This document shows, piece by piece, positions 23,498 through 32,100 of a stretch of DNA of 37,522 bases. Under the pieces are notes generated by a model. That model made no database searches. It had not been told where the DNA came from and saw only the letters and a list, made by a program, of their open reading frames with translations. The position numbers and the translations under genes are program-made. How positions within the stretch are numbered: position 1 is the first letter of the stretch; each line of letters begins with the position of its first letter. This DNA is from JARYLZ01 sp964388275 (GTDB lineage Bacteria > Bacteroidota > Ignavibacteria > SZUA-365): positions 1 through 37,522 of the forward strand of contig CAYLZD010000036.1 of NCBI GenBank assembly GCA_964388275.1, given 5' to 3'.

Positions 23498-23523
23498 GAA
23501 AGGCGGACCTGCGTCCGCCTTTC
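23498..23523 (-). terminator. Hairpin terminator after ftsZ
   Basis: A perfect 11-bp inverted repeat, GAAAGGCGGAC (23498-23508) and GTCCGCCTTTC (23513-23523), has a CTGC loop. Read on the minus strand it is followed by GTTTTC, a short imperfect T-tract. It sits 66 nt after the ftsZ stop and 57 nt before the corrinoid gene, so it probably ends the dcw transcript. Confidence 0.7.
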
Positions 23524-23589
23524 CCCCAACCACCCTTCTTTTCATCGCTGCCTGCGACGATCGGAAGAGGAGGTGTTTAAGTCGCGGGA

Positions 23590-24807
23590 TCAATCCATCA
23601 AACGCCTCAGGAAGGTTGTTTTCTCCTGACGGTTGCCCTGATACTGGGCGCCGTCGCCGTCCGCCTCCAGGTCCGCCTCACGCTGCGCGCTGAAAGGATT
23701 GTCGGGCGCTCGATACGCCGACGGCGGATCGAAATCCCGCAGTTCGTGAATGCCGACCGGGATATGAACCGGACGGTTGGCGACGGCCGGTTTGAACTGC
23801 TGGGCCTGCTGGCGCCGCGCGCTGACGTGCCTGGGATTGAAGCCGGTGGCGATGACGGTGACCATGATCGTGTCGCCCATCGTGTCATCCGCCACGGCGC
23901 CGAAAATCACGTTCGCCTCCTCGCCCGCGGCTTCGCCGATGACCATGCCCGCCTCTTCAACCTGTTTGATCGGCATGTTCGAGCTTCCCGTGAAATTTAT
24001 AAGGACGCCGCGCGCGCCCGCGATGGTTACGCCGTCGAGCAGCGGATGCGAGATAGCGCTGTGAGCCGCCTCAATCGCCGCGTTCTCTCCGCTGGCCTGG
24101 CCGTTGCCCATGAGAGCGTCACCCATGTCCTTCATTATCGTTTTAACGTCGGAGAAATCGACGTTGACGATGCCTTCCTTCGAGATGATGTCCGATATTC
24201 CGCGGGTCGCGTTATACAGCACCTGGTTGGACATGTGGAAAGCGTCCGGGACGGACGTGTTGGCCTCGACAAGCGTCATCAGCTTCTGATTGGGAACGAC
24301 GATCAGGGTGTCGACGTGCTTGCGCAGTTCCTCTATGCCTTCCTCCGCTTGGGCCATCCGTCTCTTCCCCTCGAAGGTGAAGGGTTTGGAGACGATGCCG
24401 ACGACGAGAGCGCCCAGGCTCTTGGCGATGTTGGCCACGACGGGCGCTCCGCCGGTGCCGGTGCCTCCGCCCATGCCCGCGGTGACGAATACCATCTCGC
24501 TGCCAGTCAGAGCAGCCGTGATTTCCTCCTTGTCCTCCTCGATGGCGCGATAGCCGACCGAGGGATCGGCGCCCGCGCCCCTGCCTTTTGTGAGATTCTT
24601 GCCGGCCTGGATCTTCTGTCGCGCCTCGTTGGATCCAAGCGATTGAATGTCCGTGTTGATGGCTATGAACTCCACGGCTTCGATGCCCCGCGAGATCATG
24701 TCGTTCACCGCGTTCCCGCCCGCGCCGCCGACGCCGACCACGCGTATGAGCGCCTGCTGCGTGAAAGCGGGATCCGTAACGCTCCTGTCCAGCATGATTG
24801 AATACAT
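23590..24807 (-). CDS. ftsZ: Cell division protein FtsZ
   Basis: A 405-residue tubulin homologue that polymerises with GTP into the Z ring. VVGVGGAGGNAVN (residues ~23-35), the GGGTGTGG tubulin signature (~112-119) and NVDFSDVKT in the T7 synergy-loop region are intact. A variable linker (~330-392, Gln/Pro/Arg-rich) leads to a short C-terminal peptide KTTFLRRLMD, comparable to the FtsA-binding tail of other FtsZ proteins. GAGGAGG lies 6 nt before the ATG at 24807. It is the last gene of the dcw cluster and is separated from ftsA by 82 nt, which may hold its own promoter or processing site. Confidence 0.98.
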   Translation of the reverse strand: MYSIMLDRSVTDPAFTQQALIRVVGVGGAGGNAVNDMISRGIEAVEFIAINTDIQSLGSNEARQKIQAGKNLTKGRGAGADPSVGYRAIEEDKEEITAALTGSEMVFVTAGMGGGTGTGGAPVVANIAKSLGALVVGIVSKPFTFEGKRRMAQAEEGIEELRKHVDTLIVVPNQKLMTLVEANTSVPDAFHMSNQVLYNATRGISDIISKEGIVNVDFSDVKTIMKDMGDALMGNGQASGENAAIEAAHSAISHPLLDGVTIAGARGVLINFTGSSNMPIKQVEEAGMVIGEAAGEEANVIFGAVADDTMGDTIMVTVIATGFNPRHVSARRQQAQQFKPAVANRPVHIPVGIHELRDFDPPSAYRAPDNPFSAQREADLEADGDGAQYQGNRQEKTTFLRRLMD

Positions 24808-24889
24808 TGAGCCCTCCTCGGTTGTGGTTATTGAAAACTGCTTTGAATGTGCTTCACTGTATCACCATATATCCGCATAATTGTATCCG

Positions 24890-26137
24890 TCAAAACTGCT
24901 TGAGCCACTCTTTCATGCGCCTGATCAGGCGGCGCAGCCACGATTCTTCCTGACCCACCGTCACGGGATTCTGCAATGCGTGCAGCACGAGACCGACACA
25001 GGTGCTGTACATCGGGTTTTCGACTTCCGTGACCAATCCGGCCGAGAAGCCGGCCGGAATGCCCAGTTTGACGGGCATGCCGAGCACTTCCCGGGCCAGG
25101 GCGGCCGTCCCCTTGATAAGCGAACCTCCGCCGGTCAGCACGACACCCGAATGCAGGTGGCGCGAGTATCCGGAACGCTTTATTTCGAGCGCGACGATTT
25201 CGAGAATTTCCTCCATCCTGGGTTGAATTATCTGGCAGAGCAGGGAGCGGCTGATCTCCACCGGTTTCCGGCCGCCGTAGCCTCTAAGCATTATCGGCGC
25301 ATCGTTCACGATTTCTGGCAGATACGCGTAGCCGTGCTCTCTCTTGAGTTTTTCCGCGTCCTCATTGAGAATGCCGAGAACCTTGCGGATATCCTCCGTC
25401 ACCTTCTTCCCGGCTATCGCGAGAACGGCGGTATGCCGAATGGTCCTGTCTTCGAACACCGCGATATCCGTAGTGCCTCCGCCGATGTCGACCAGGACGA
25501 TACCCACTTCCTTCTCCGCGCCCTCAAGCACCGCGTACGCGGAGGCCAGAGGCTCCAGAATAAGGCTGTTGACGTCGAAACCCGCTCTCTCGACACATTT
25601 GTAAATGTTCTGCACGGCCGTGACGCTGCCTGTGATAATGTGCACGTTTCCCTCGAGCCGCACTCCGGAAATTCCCACGGGATCGTAAATCCCGTCCTGG
25701 CCATCGACGATGAATTCCTGGGGGATCACGTGTATTATTCTGCGATCCTGCGGAAGATTCACCGTCTGTGTGTCGCGTATGAGGCGGTCAACGTCCTTCG
25801 GCATGATCTCGTTGTCCGGATTGTTGATCGCTATCACGCCACGACTCTGAAAACTCTGAATGTGATCCCCGGCTACGCCGACGCTTACGGCCCTGACCTT
25901 GATTCCCGACTGCTGTTCGGCCTGCTGGACCGCCTGCTGAATCGAACGCACCGTTCTGTCGATATTCGTGACCGTGCCGCGCGACAGCCCGTCGTTTTCA
26001 GATTTGCCGATTCCCATGACCGTGATGCGCTGGTCGGCGTCCATTGTGGCGATGATGCAGCAGGTTTTCGTAGTCCCGATATCGAGTCCTACCACGATCC
26101 TTTCCAATGCGTTTCCGCTCTGGCTTCGTGCTTTCAT
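24890..26137 (-). CDS. ftsA: Cell division protein FtsA
   Basis: A 415-residue actin-like protein that tethers FtsZ to the membrane. The ATP-binding motifs are VVGLDIGTTKTCC (residues ~14-26), VLVDIGGGTTDIAVF in the middle and VLTGGGSLIKG near 320. The SHS2-type subdomain lies between the first two. The C-terminus ends in a basic amphipathic helix (WLRRLIRRMKEWLKQF), the usual membrane-targeting element. It lies between ftsQ (10 nt gap) and ftsZ. Confidence 0.97.
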   Translation of the reverse strand: MKARSQSGNALERIVVGLDIGTTKTCCIIATMDADQRITVMGIGKSENDGLSRGTVTNIDRTVRSIQQAVQQAEQQSGIKVRAVSVGVAGDHIQSFQSRGVIAINNPDNEIMPKDVDRLIRDTQTVNLPQDRRIIHVIPQEFIVDGQDGIYDPVGISGVRLEGNVHIITGSVTAVQNIYKCVERAGFDVNSLILEPLASAYAVLEGAEKEVGIVLVDIGGGTTDIAVFEDRTIRHTAVLAIAGKKVTEDIRKVLGILNEDAEKLKREHGYAYLPEIVNDAPIMLRGYGGRKPVEISRSLLCQIIQPRMEEILEIVALEIKRSGYSRHLHSGVVLTGGGSLIKGTAALAREVLGMPVKLGIPAGFSAGLVTEVENPMYSTCVGLVLHALQNPVTVGQEESWLRRLIRRMKEWLKQF

Positions 26138-26147
26138 GATGCTTTCG

Positions 26148-26990
26148 TCAATCCTGAAGAATTGCAGTTGTATCGATGGTTACGGCGGCCGTAGTTGCGC
26201 CCTTCCACTTTGCGACCACCTGATCGCGGTATCTGAGGTCCACGTATTCAAGTTCTTCAATGTCGCGGGGCACGGCCACCTGCTCCCACCAGGTCTTGAA
26301 CGAAACCGCCGCGCGCCTGATGTCATGCCCTCCGCGGAGCAGCACGGGCACTCCTCCCGAAAGCGTGTACAGCAGGAAATCCGATTTGCCTTCGAGCGAT
26401 ATTTCCGAGAATAGATTCAGGTAATCCGATCCGCATTTTTTCAAGCCCGCGAGAATGCCGAGCGCCTGCCTGAGCCGGGAGTCTTCCACACGGCGCCCTG
26501 AGGCGGCGTTCTTCAGGGACGCAGCGCCCGAGATGAGCGGTAGGCACAGCATTTGCGCCTTTCCGGCGACGGGCAGCAGAACGCCGTCGGCATCCACGAG
26601 CCAATCCTCCGCATTCACGTTCGCGAGCACGGCGATGGGCTCGCGCTCCCGGAGTTCGATGACCAGAGTGGAAGGAGGATCCCTTCTCACCGCGGCTTCA
26701 CGCACCGCGTGCAGACCCTCGACCCGCCGGCGTATTTCCATCAGCGGCACATCGGCCAGAACCGCGGTGTCAGGCACTGCGGCCGCGCGGAGGACTTCCG
26801 CGACGGAAACGAGCGAGTTTCCGCGCACCTCGACGGTCACATGAGTCGAGTTGCTGCGCCAATAATCCGCCGCCACACCCAACAAGACGATCAATCCGGC
26901 GGCAGTGAGCAGCGAGACTCCAATCCGCCCGGACATGCGCTTTGCGGGCGCCGAGGAAGTATCCGTTTTCCGAGGATGTTTACCGAGCAT
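26148..26990 (-). CDS. ftsQ: Cell division protein FtsQ/DivIB
   Basis: A 280-residue bitopic membrane protein: a short cytoplasmic basic N-terminus, one membrane helix (~residues 23-43), then a POTRA domain (VTVEVRGNSLVSVAEVLRAA to RDPPSTLVIELREREPIA; the start is VRGNSLVS) and a beta domain. FtsQ links FtsB/L and FtsW/I to the divisome. Sequence is poorly conserved in this family, so the call rests on topology, the POTRA pattern and the fixed position between murB and ftsA. The ATG is directly adjacent to the murB stop. Confidence 0.9.
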   Translation of the reverse strand: MLGKHPRKTDTSSAPAKRMSGRIGVSLLTAAGLIVLLGVAADYWRSNSTHVTVEVRGNSLVSVAEVLRAAAVPDTAVLADVPLMEIRRRVEGLHAVREAAVRRDPPSTLVIELREREPIAVLANVNAEDWLVDADGVLLPVAGKAQMLCLPLISGAASLKNAASGRRVEDSRLRQALGILAGLKKCGSDYLNLFSEISLEGKSDFLLYTLSGGVPVLLRGGHDIRRAAVSFKTWWEQVAVPRDIEELEYVDLRYRDQVVAKWKGATTAAVTIDTTAILQD

Positions 26991-27941
26991 TCAGTTTTCG
27001 GCGGCCTCCTTTTTCCGTCCGGCCGGTGAAGGGATCGAGTTTTCAGGAAAACCCACGAGGAGTATCTCGGGTTGAAGTTCCACTCCGGTCCTGTCGAACA
27101 CCGTCTTCCGCACATGATTGATCAGCGCCAGCACGTCCTCCGCCCTGGCGTTCCGCTCGGCAACGATGAAATTCGCGTGGCGCTGCGACACTTCAGCGCC
27201 TCCGATCACATGCCCTTTCAGGCCGCTTTCTTCGATCAGCCTGCCCGCGTGCTGTCCGGGAGGATTTTTGAAAATGCAGCCGGCGTTGGGCTGGGAAACG
27301 GGCTGCGCGCTGTTGCGCGACAGCAGCAACTCGCGCCTTCTGCGCCGCAGATCCTCGCGATCGCCGGGAGGCAGGGCGAAGCGGGCCGACAACAGGACAC
27401 AGTTCCGCAATCCGGAATCCCTGTACCTGAATCCACATGCATCCCGCGGAAGCGCCGCCGCCTCCCCGTTCCGCGCAATGGTGACGTCCAGCAGATGCGC
27501 CGATATCTCTCCGCCGTATGCTCCGGCGTTCATCACGAGAGCCCCTCCCAATGTGCCCGGTATTCCAGCGAGCATCTCGGTCCCGGAGTATCCGTGCCTG
27601 ATGCAGAAATCCGTGAACGTCGCAAGCCGGACTCCGGCGCCGGCAATGACGAGTCCGTCAATAACCTGCAGGTCCGAGAAGCCCTTTTCCAGGTTTATCG
27701 CGGCGCCTCGATATCCCTCGTCGCTGACGAGAAGATTGCTGCCGTTGCCGAGCACCATGTACGGGAAATTATTTTCGCGAAAATACCGCTGCAGCGCCAG
27801 CACCTCGGCGATCGTCATCGGTTCCACATAGATATCAGCGGTCCCCCCGATGCGGAAAGTGGTCATCGGGCCGAGCGGTTCGCCGATTGCGATCCTGCCC
27901 GAGCAGATCGTCCGCATGTGCTCGATGTTGATCATCGACAT
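26991..27941 (-). CDS. murB: UDP-N-acetylenolpyruvoylglucosamine reductase MurB
   Basis: A 316-residue FAD enzyme that reduces UDP-GlcNAc-enolpyruvate to UDP-MurNAc. FAD-binding motifs include TTFRIGGTAD (~27-36), LGNGSNLLVSD (~64-74) and IPGTLGGALVMNAGAYGGE (IPGTLGG core). In NAGCIFKNP the residue at the catalytic proton-donor position is Cys222 rather than Ser, a variant known in some MurB groups. The compact substrate-binding domain and absence of the type I insertion suggest type II. The start is ATG 27941 or, perhaps better, ATG 27935, which overlaps the murC stop. A C-terminal basic/acidic tail is extra. Confidence 0.96.
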   Translation of the reverse strand: MSMINIEHMRTICSGRIAIGEPLGPMTTFRIGGTADIYVEPMTIAEVLALQRYFRENNFPYMVLGNGSNLLVSDEGYRGAAINLEKGFSDLQVIDGLVIAGAGVRLATFTDFCIRHGYSGTEMLAGIPGTLGGALVMNAGAYGGEISAHLLDVTIARNGEAAALPRDACGFRYRDSGLRNCVLLSARFALPPGDREDLRRRRRELLLSRNSAQPVSQPNAGCIFKNPPGQHAGRLIEESGLKGHVIGGAEVSQRHANFIVAERNARAEDVLALINHVRKTVFDRTGVELQPEILLVGFPENSIPSPAGRKKEAAEN

Positions 27942-29338
27942 CCGCCCTTCAGCAGCTCGATGAAGGCCGAGCCGTAACGGTATATGTCGCCGGCGCCCAT
28001 CGTGATCACAATGTCGTCCGGACGCGTCGCGCTTGCGAGGAGCCCGGGTATCCTGGAAAGGTCCGGCTCGTAGCTCACATTTTTATGCCCCGAATTCAGT
28101 GCCGCATCTGCGATAATCCTGCCGGTCACGCCCTGAATTGGTTTCTCGCGGGCGGGATACACGTCCGTGACGATAAGGACGTCGGCATTCATGAAGGCGC
28201 GGCCGAAATCGCCGGCGAAGTCCCTCGTCCTGGTGTAAGTATGCGGTTGAAAGACGCAAACGACGCGTCTGCGCCAGCCGGCCTTTATACCCTTTAGGGT
28301 TTCGCGCACTTCGGTCGGATGATGCGCGTAATCGTCGATCACCAGCACGCCTCCGATGTCGGCTTTCACCTCGAAGCGCCGGAAAGCTCCGGTGAAAGCG
28401 TCGAGAGTAGAACGCACGCAATCGAAGGTCATGCCGAGTTCCATGGCGACCACGGAGGCGCCGAGGGCGTTCCGCACGTTGTGCTCGCCGGGCACGCCCA
28501 GCGACACCCGCCCGAGTTCGACCCCGCGATGGAGGACGGTGAACGAGGACACGTTCTCCTTCTGGGAAAGTTCCACCGCCTGCATGTCGCATTGGGAAGA
28601 AAGCCCGTAGGTGATGACCGGCCTGTGAATTTCGGGCAATATCTCCTGCAGCACAGGTTCGTCGAGACAGACGGCCGCGAAGCCGTAAAACGGCACTTTA
28701 TTCGCGAATTCAATGAAGGCGCTTTTCAAGTTGTCCAGATTGGCGTAGATATCCAGATGTTCCTCTTCGAGTGTGGTGAGCACCGCTATGGCGGGTGAAA
28801 GCTGTAAAAACGACCGGTCGTACTCGTCGGCTTCCACGACCATCAACTCTCCCTTTCCGAGGCGGGCGTTGGTTCCGCCGAATGCGTGAAGTTTTCCGCC
28901 GACTATCACAGTTGGGTCGGCGCCGCCGTTGACGAGCATGAGACCGAGCATGGACGTCGTCGTCGTTTTCCCGTGCGTGCCCGCGACGGCTATGCCGTAA
29001 TGCAACCGCATGACTTCGGCAAGCATTTCGGCTCTTCGAATGGCGGGGATTTTCCTTTTTGCCGCCTCGGCGAGTTCGGGATTGTCGGGCGTCACGGCCG
29101 ATGAAAAAACCAGCACCTCCGCGTCTTGGACGTGCGCCGGATCATGGCCCTCATGGATTACCGCGCCTAGCGCGGCCAGGCGTTCGGTGGCTTCGGACAA
29201 GGCGAGGTCGGAGCCCGAGACCGAGAATCCCTGGTTCAGCAGGATTTCGGCTATCCCGCTCATGCCGATCCCGCCAATGCCTGTAAAATGGAGGCGTCGG
29301 ATGTTCGCGAATCTCATTGCCGCTTTGCCCGGCTTCAT
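27932..29338 (-). CDS. murC: UDP-N-acetylmuramate--L-alanine ligase MurC
   Basis: A 468-residue Mur ligase that adds L-Ala to UDP-MurNAc. It shows FTGIGGIGMSGIAE in the N-terminal UDP-binding domain, the ATP loop AGTHGKTTTTSM, EADEYDRSFL and DDYAHHPTE, the last being typical of MurC. I chose the ATG at 29338, preceded by AAGGAATA; an ATG at 29368 also lies in frame but has no ribosome-binding site and would overlap the upstream gene. The stop overlaps the murB start. Confidence 0.97.
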   Translation of the reverse strand: MKPGKAAMRFANIRRLHFTGIGGIGMSGIAEILLNQGFSVSGSDLALSEATERLAALGAVIHEGHDPAHVQDAEVLVFSSAVTPDNPELAEAAKRKIPAIRRAEMLAEVMRLHYGIAVAGTHGKTTTTSMLGLMLVNGGADPTVIVGGKLHAFGGTNARLGKGELMVVEADEYDRSFLQLSPAIAVLTTLEEEHLDIYANLDNLKSAFIEFANKVPFYGFAAVCLDEPVLQEILPEIHRPVITYGLSSQCDMQAVELSQKENVSSFTVLHRGVELGRVSLGVPGEHNVRNALGASVVAMELGMTFDCVRSTLDAFTGAFRRFEVKADIGGVLVIDDYAHHPTEVRETLKGIKAGWRRRVVCVFQPHTYTRTRDFAGDFGRAFMNADVLIVTDVYPAREKPIQGVTGRIIADAALNSGHKNVSYEPDLSRIPGLLASATRPDDIVITMGAGDIYRYGSAFIELLKGGCR

Positions 29339-29351
29339 TATTCCTTTTCCT

Positions 29352-29816
29352 TCATTTGCGGAGTTCATGTTTGAGGCGTTTGAATTCGCCGTACAACTCG
29401 TTTTCCCTCTCGTAATTTGCCATGCGCAGTTTGATCCGCCTCCGGCGATTCGAGACTCGGAGCAATACCAGGGCGAAAGTGCCGTCGTTGAAACGGGCCC
29501 GTTCCCTTTTCACCACAATGCCGGTTATCCGTGAAAACGGTATGACGCGTTCGCGGAACCGGTCGCGCAGGATCAGGGAATCCGAAGTGACGGCGAGTTT
29601 CGGATTGCGCACGATAATGGCCACCAGCGCCGCCGACGTAATAAGAATGAACGCTCCGATTATGTAAACCACCGGGTCCTTGAACCCGAAGGCCACCTCT
29701 TCGTCGGTCACGGTGCCTGTAATCAGGATATAGCCGACCGCGAATACGACATAGGCGAGGAGAATGATGTAGTAGGCGTCTTTCTTCCTTCTATAAACGT
29801 GTTCGTCCCGTTCCAT
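29352..29816 (-). CDS. Small two-TM membrane protein with PH-like domain, inside the dcw cluster
   Basis: A 154-residue protein I do not recognise by name. It begins with a charged N-terminus, then two membrane helices (~residues 14-34 and 48-69), then a ~85-residue cytoplasmic domain whose pattern (KLAVTSDSLILRDRF, VIPFSRITGIVVKRER, FALVLLR, RRIKLRM) resembles bacterial PH-like domains. ATG 29816 has a perfect AGGAGG 7 nt upstream; a TTG at 29822 overlapping the murG stop is less likely. It lies between murG and murC, where the standard cluster has nothing, and is probably co-expressed with the cell wall genes. A membrane-linked helper or regulator in peptidoglycan synthesis is plausible but unproven. 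Confidence 0.88.
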   Translation of the reverse strand: MERDEHVYRRKKDAYYIILLAYVVFAVGYILITGTVTDEEVAFGFKDPVVYIIGAFILITSAALVAIIVRNPKLAVTSDSLILRDRFRERVIPFSRITGIVVKRERARFNDGTFALVLLRVSNRRRRIKLRMANYERENELYGEFKRLKHELRK

Positions 29817-29818
29817 GC

Positions 29819-30934
29819 TCAATCCTCCTTTGACGGTTTCAGGGAGGCGAGCCGCAGCACCGCGTGAGCGATGGCCGCCGCCGCTTCCGGTCTGCCCATT
29901 CTTCCGGACGCTTCCGCGATTCGGGTCAATGAGTCCTTGTCGGACAGCAATGAAAACACCACGCGCTCCAGCTTCGCGATTTCGGTCTCGTCCACCACGC
30001 GCGCTGCGCCGGAAATTTCAAGAGCGCGCGCGTTCCTCCGCTGATGATCCCCGGCGGCGTGCGGGTAGGGGATCAGCACCGACGGCTTGCCCAGAGCGGT
30101 TATTTCCGCGATGGATGTCGCCCCCGCCCGGCACACCACGAGGGTTGCCGCGGAATAGGCGGCGTTCATATCGTCGATGAATTCCCTCACCGCGATATCC
30201 CCGGCGCTTCCCGCCTTTTCGTGCATTGATTCGTAATCCGTCCTTCCGGTCTGCCAGATGAGCTGGACGCCCTCGGACCGGAACCTCGCGAGCATGCCCG
30301 CCACGGCCCGGTTTATCGACGAGGCGCCCTGGCTGCCGCCGAAAACGAGCACCGTGCCGCGATCCGGCGACAAACCGAAGCGGCGCCTCGCGTCCTCCGC
30401 GGAGATTCGAGTCAGGCCGGAGCGCACGGGATTTCCGGCGACTACGACTTTCCGAGCTCGAGGAAGCAGGGCCCGCGTGCTTTCGAATGCTATGTGCACC
30501 TCGTCGGCGCGGGCCGCCAGCAGACGCGTCGTGACGCCGGGGAACTCGTTCTGTTCCAGTATCAGCGAGCGGCAACCGAGCAGTGATCCGGCCCACACAA
30601 CGGGTCCCGAAACGTAACCTCCCGAACCTACGACGACGTCCGGACGGCGGCGGCGGATTATCCTGAGCGACTGGACCAGGGACACGATGAGTTTCAGCGG
30701 AAAGACGAACGTGTCTAAAGACAAACGTCTCCTGAATCCCGAGATCCATATGGCGTCAAATTCGTAACCTCCGCGTCTTGCCTGCGTGGCCTCGATCTTG
30801 TCGCGCGAGCCGGCGAAGCTGACGCGCGCATCGGGAACGATTTTCAATACGGCTTCCGCGACAGCGATAGCCGGGAACACGTGTCCTCCCGTCCCGCCTC
30901 CGGCGAATACCATGACAGGCGACGCGCTCTTCAC
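29819..30934 (-). CDS. murG: UDP-GlcNAc--undecaprenyl-PP-MurNAc-pentapeptide transferase MurG
   Basis: A 371-residue GT-B glycosyltransferase that turns lipid I into lipid II at the cytoplasmic membrane face. VMVFAGGGTGGHVFPA (GGGTGGH) and the VLVFGGSQGASSIN motif are intact, and VCRAGATSIAEITALGKPSVLIPYPHAAGDHQ carries the C-terminal donor-binding residues (RAGATSIAE, PYPHAAGDHQ). The GTG start at 30934 overlaps the ftsW stop. Length is standard. Confidence 0.98.
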   Translation of the reverse strand: MKSASPVMVFAGGGTGGHVFPAIAVAEAVLKIVPDARVSFAGSRDKIEATQARRGGYEFDAIWISGFRRRLSLDTFVFPLKLIVSLVQSLRIIRRRRPDVVVGSGGYVSGPVVWAGSLLGCRSLILEQNEFPGVTTRLLAARADEVHIAFESTRALLPRARKVVVAGNPVRSGLTRISAEDARRRFGLSPDRGTVLVFGGSQGASSINRAVAGMLARFRSEGVQLIWQTGRTDYESMHEKAGSAGDIAVREFIDDMNAAYSAATLVVCRAGATSIAEITALGKPSVLIPYPHAAGDHQRRNARALEISGAARVVDETEIAKLERVVFSLLSDKDSLTRIAEASGRMGRPEAAAAIAHAVLRLASLKPSKED

Positions 30935-32100
30935 AGAACATCTCCGCTGCGCGCCGCTCTCGGCGACCCGGTTTCAAAAGGGGATCTCGGGCGGATACGC
31001 GTGTACATCGAGATGTTCAACACTATTCCGAGAGCATACGCAGTGAAGAGAATCGATGTGCCCCCGTAGCTCACAAGGGGCATGGGAAGGCCCGTGGTCG
31101 GAATTATCCCGGTCGTCACCATCGCGTTGAGCAGCGTGTTCACGATCACCGCGATCGAGATTCCGGCGGCAAGGAAGCGGCCGAGATCGTCGGTGGAGCG
31201 TTTCGCGATCTTCATCCCGCGCAGGAGCACGACGACGAAAAGCGCGAGTATCACGCAGGCGCCGATAAAGCCATATTCCTCTCCGATTATGGCAAAAATG
31301 AAGTCGCCGTACGATTCAGGAAGGAACAATTCGCGCTGCTTGCTCATGCCGATGCCCACGCCGAACAATCCGCCGTTCCCCAATCCGATAATCGCCTGTT
31401 GAACCTGCGTCTTGACCGCGTCGAAGCTATCGATCGAGGAACTGTCGGATGACATAAAGTCCATAATGCGCCTGATGCGGTAGTCTTTCGACAGGGCGTA
31501 AACGGCAACCGCCGGCAGAGCGAGCGCCACGGTCGCGGCCAGATGAGCGACACGGACTCTTCCCACGAACATGAGCAGATAGGCGACGATCAGAATGACC
31601 ATCACCATGCTGAGGTTGTTCTGGAACGTGATCAGACCGGCGATCACGGCGGTCCATAGGAACATCGGGAGGAAGCCGTTCCGGAACTCGTGCACATATT
31701 TCTGCTTATCCGAGAGGAGCACGGCCAGATGTATCACCAGAGCGTACTTGGCGAATTCGGACGGCTGGAAATCCACGCCGGCTATCGAGATCCACCTTGT
31801 TGCGCCGAGTTTGTTGTTTCCCAGCAGAGGCGTGAGCACGAGAAATATCACCGCCAGCAGGAGTATGTACCGGCTCCAATCCGCGTAGCGATCATATTTG
31901 ATGAACATGCCGATGAAGATAGCGGCGATGCCGAGGACCACCCTGATAGCGTGATTGACGAAAAGCACAGTGGAATCGCCCTCGTTGTTGGCCCGCGATA
32001 TTTCGACGCTGGCGCTGTAAACGGCGCCCACGCTGAAAAGCATCAGCGCCAGCACGGCGAGAAACAGAACCAGGTCCATATGTCCGGTTCGCTGTTTCAC
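30931..32100 (-). CDS. ftsW: Peptidoglycan glycosyltransferase FtsW (SEDS family)
   Basis: A 389-residue SEDS protein with about ten membrane helices that polymerises glycan strands at the septum. Family motifs are ATRWISIAGVDFQPSEFAK (GATRWI and FQPSEFAK), GLGNGGLFGVGIGMSKQ, FLPESYGDFIFAIIGEE and PMPLVSYGGTS. The usual PDLG segment reads FQNNLSMVMV, a form similar to that seen in Bacteroidota proteins. The start is a GTG overlapping the murD stop, with an internal ATG at 32079 as an alternative. No ftsI lies in the visible part; it would be expected upstream of murE. Confidence 0.97.
   Translation of the reverse strand: MKQRTGHMDLVLFLAVLALMLFSVGAVYSASVEISRANNEGDSTVLFVNHAIRVVLGIAAIFIGMFIKYDRYADWSRYILLLAVIFLVLTPLLGNNKLGATRWISIAGVDFQPSEFAKYALVIHLAVLLSDKQKYVHEFRNGFLPMFLWTAVIAGLITFQNNLSMVMVILIVAYLLMFVGRVRVAHLAATVALALPAVAVYALSKDYRIRRIMDFMSSDSSSIDSFDAVKTQVQQAIIGLGNGGLFGVGIGMSKQRELFLPESYGDFIFAIIGEEYGFIGACVILALFVVVLLRGMKIAKRSTDDLGRFLAAGISIAVIVNTLLNAMVTTGIIPTTGLPMPLVSYGGTSILFTAYALGIVLNISMYTRIRPRSPFETGSPRAARSGDVL

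Noticed and set aside
23746..24801. 351-codon plus-strand open frame
   Set aside because: Antisense to ftsZ; no start signal or recognisable domain.
24881..26194. 437-codon plus-strand open frame
   Set aside because: Antisense to ftsA, which has intact actin-fold motifs; a codon-bias shadow.
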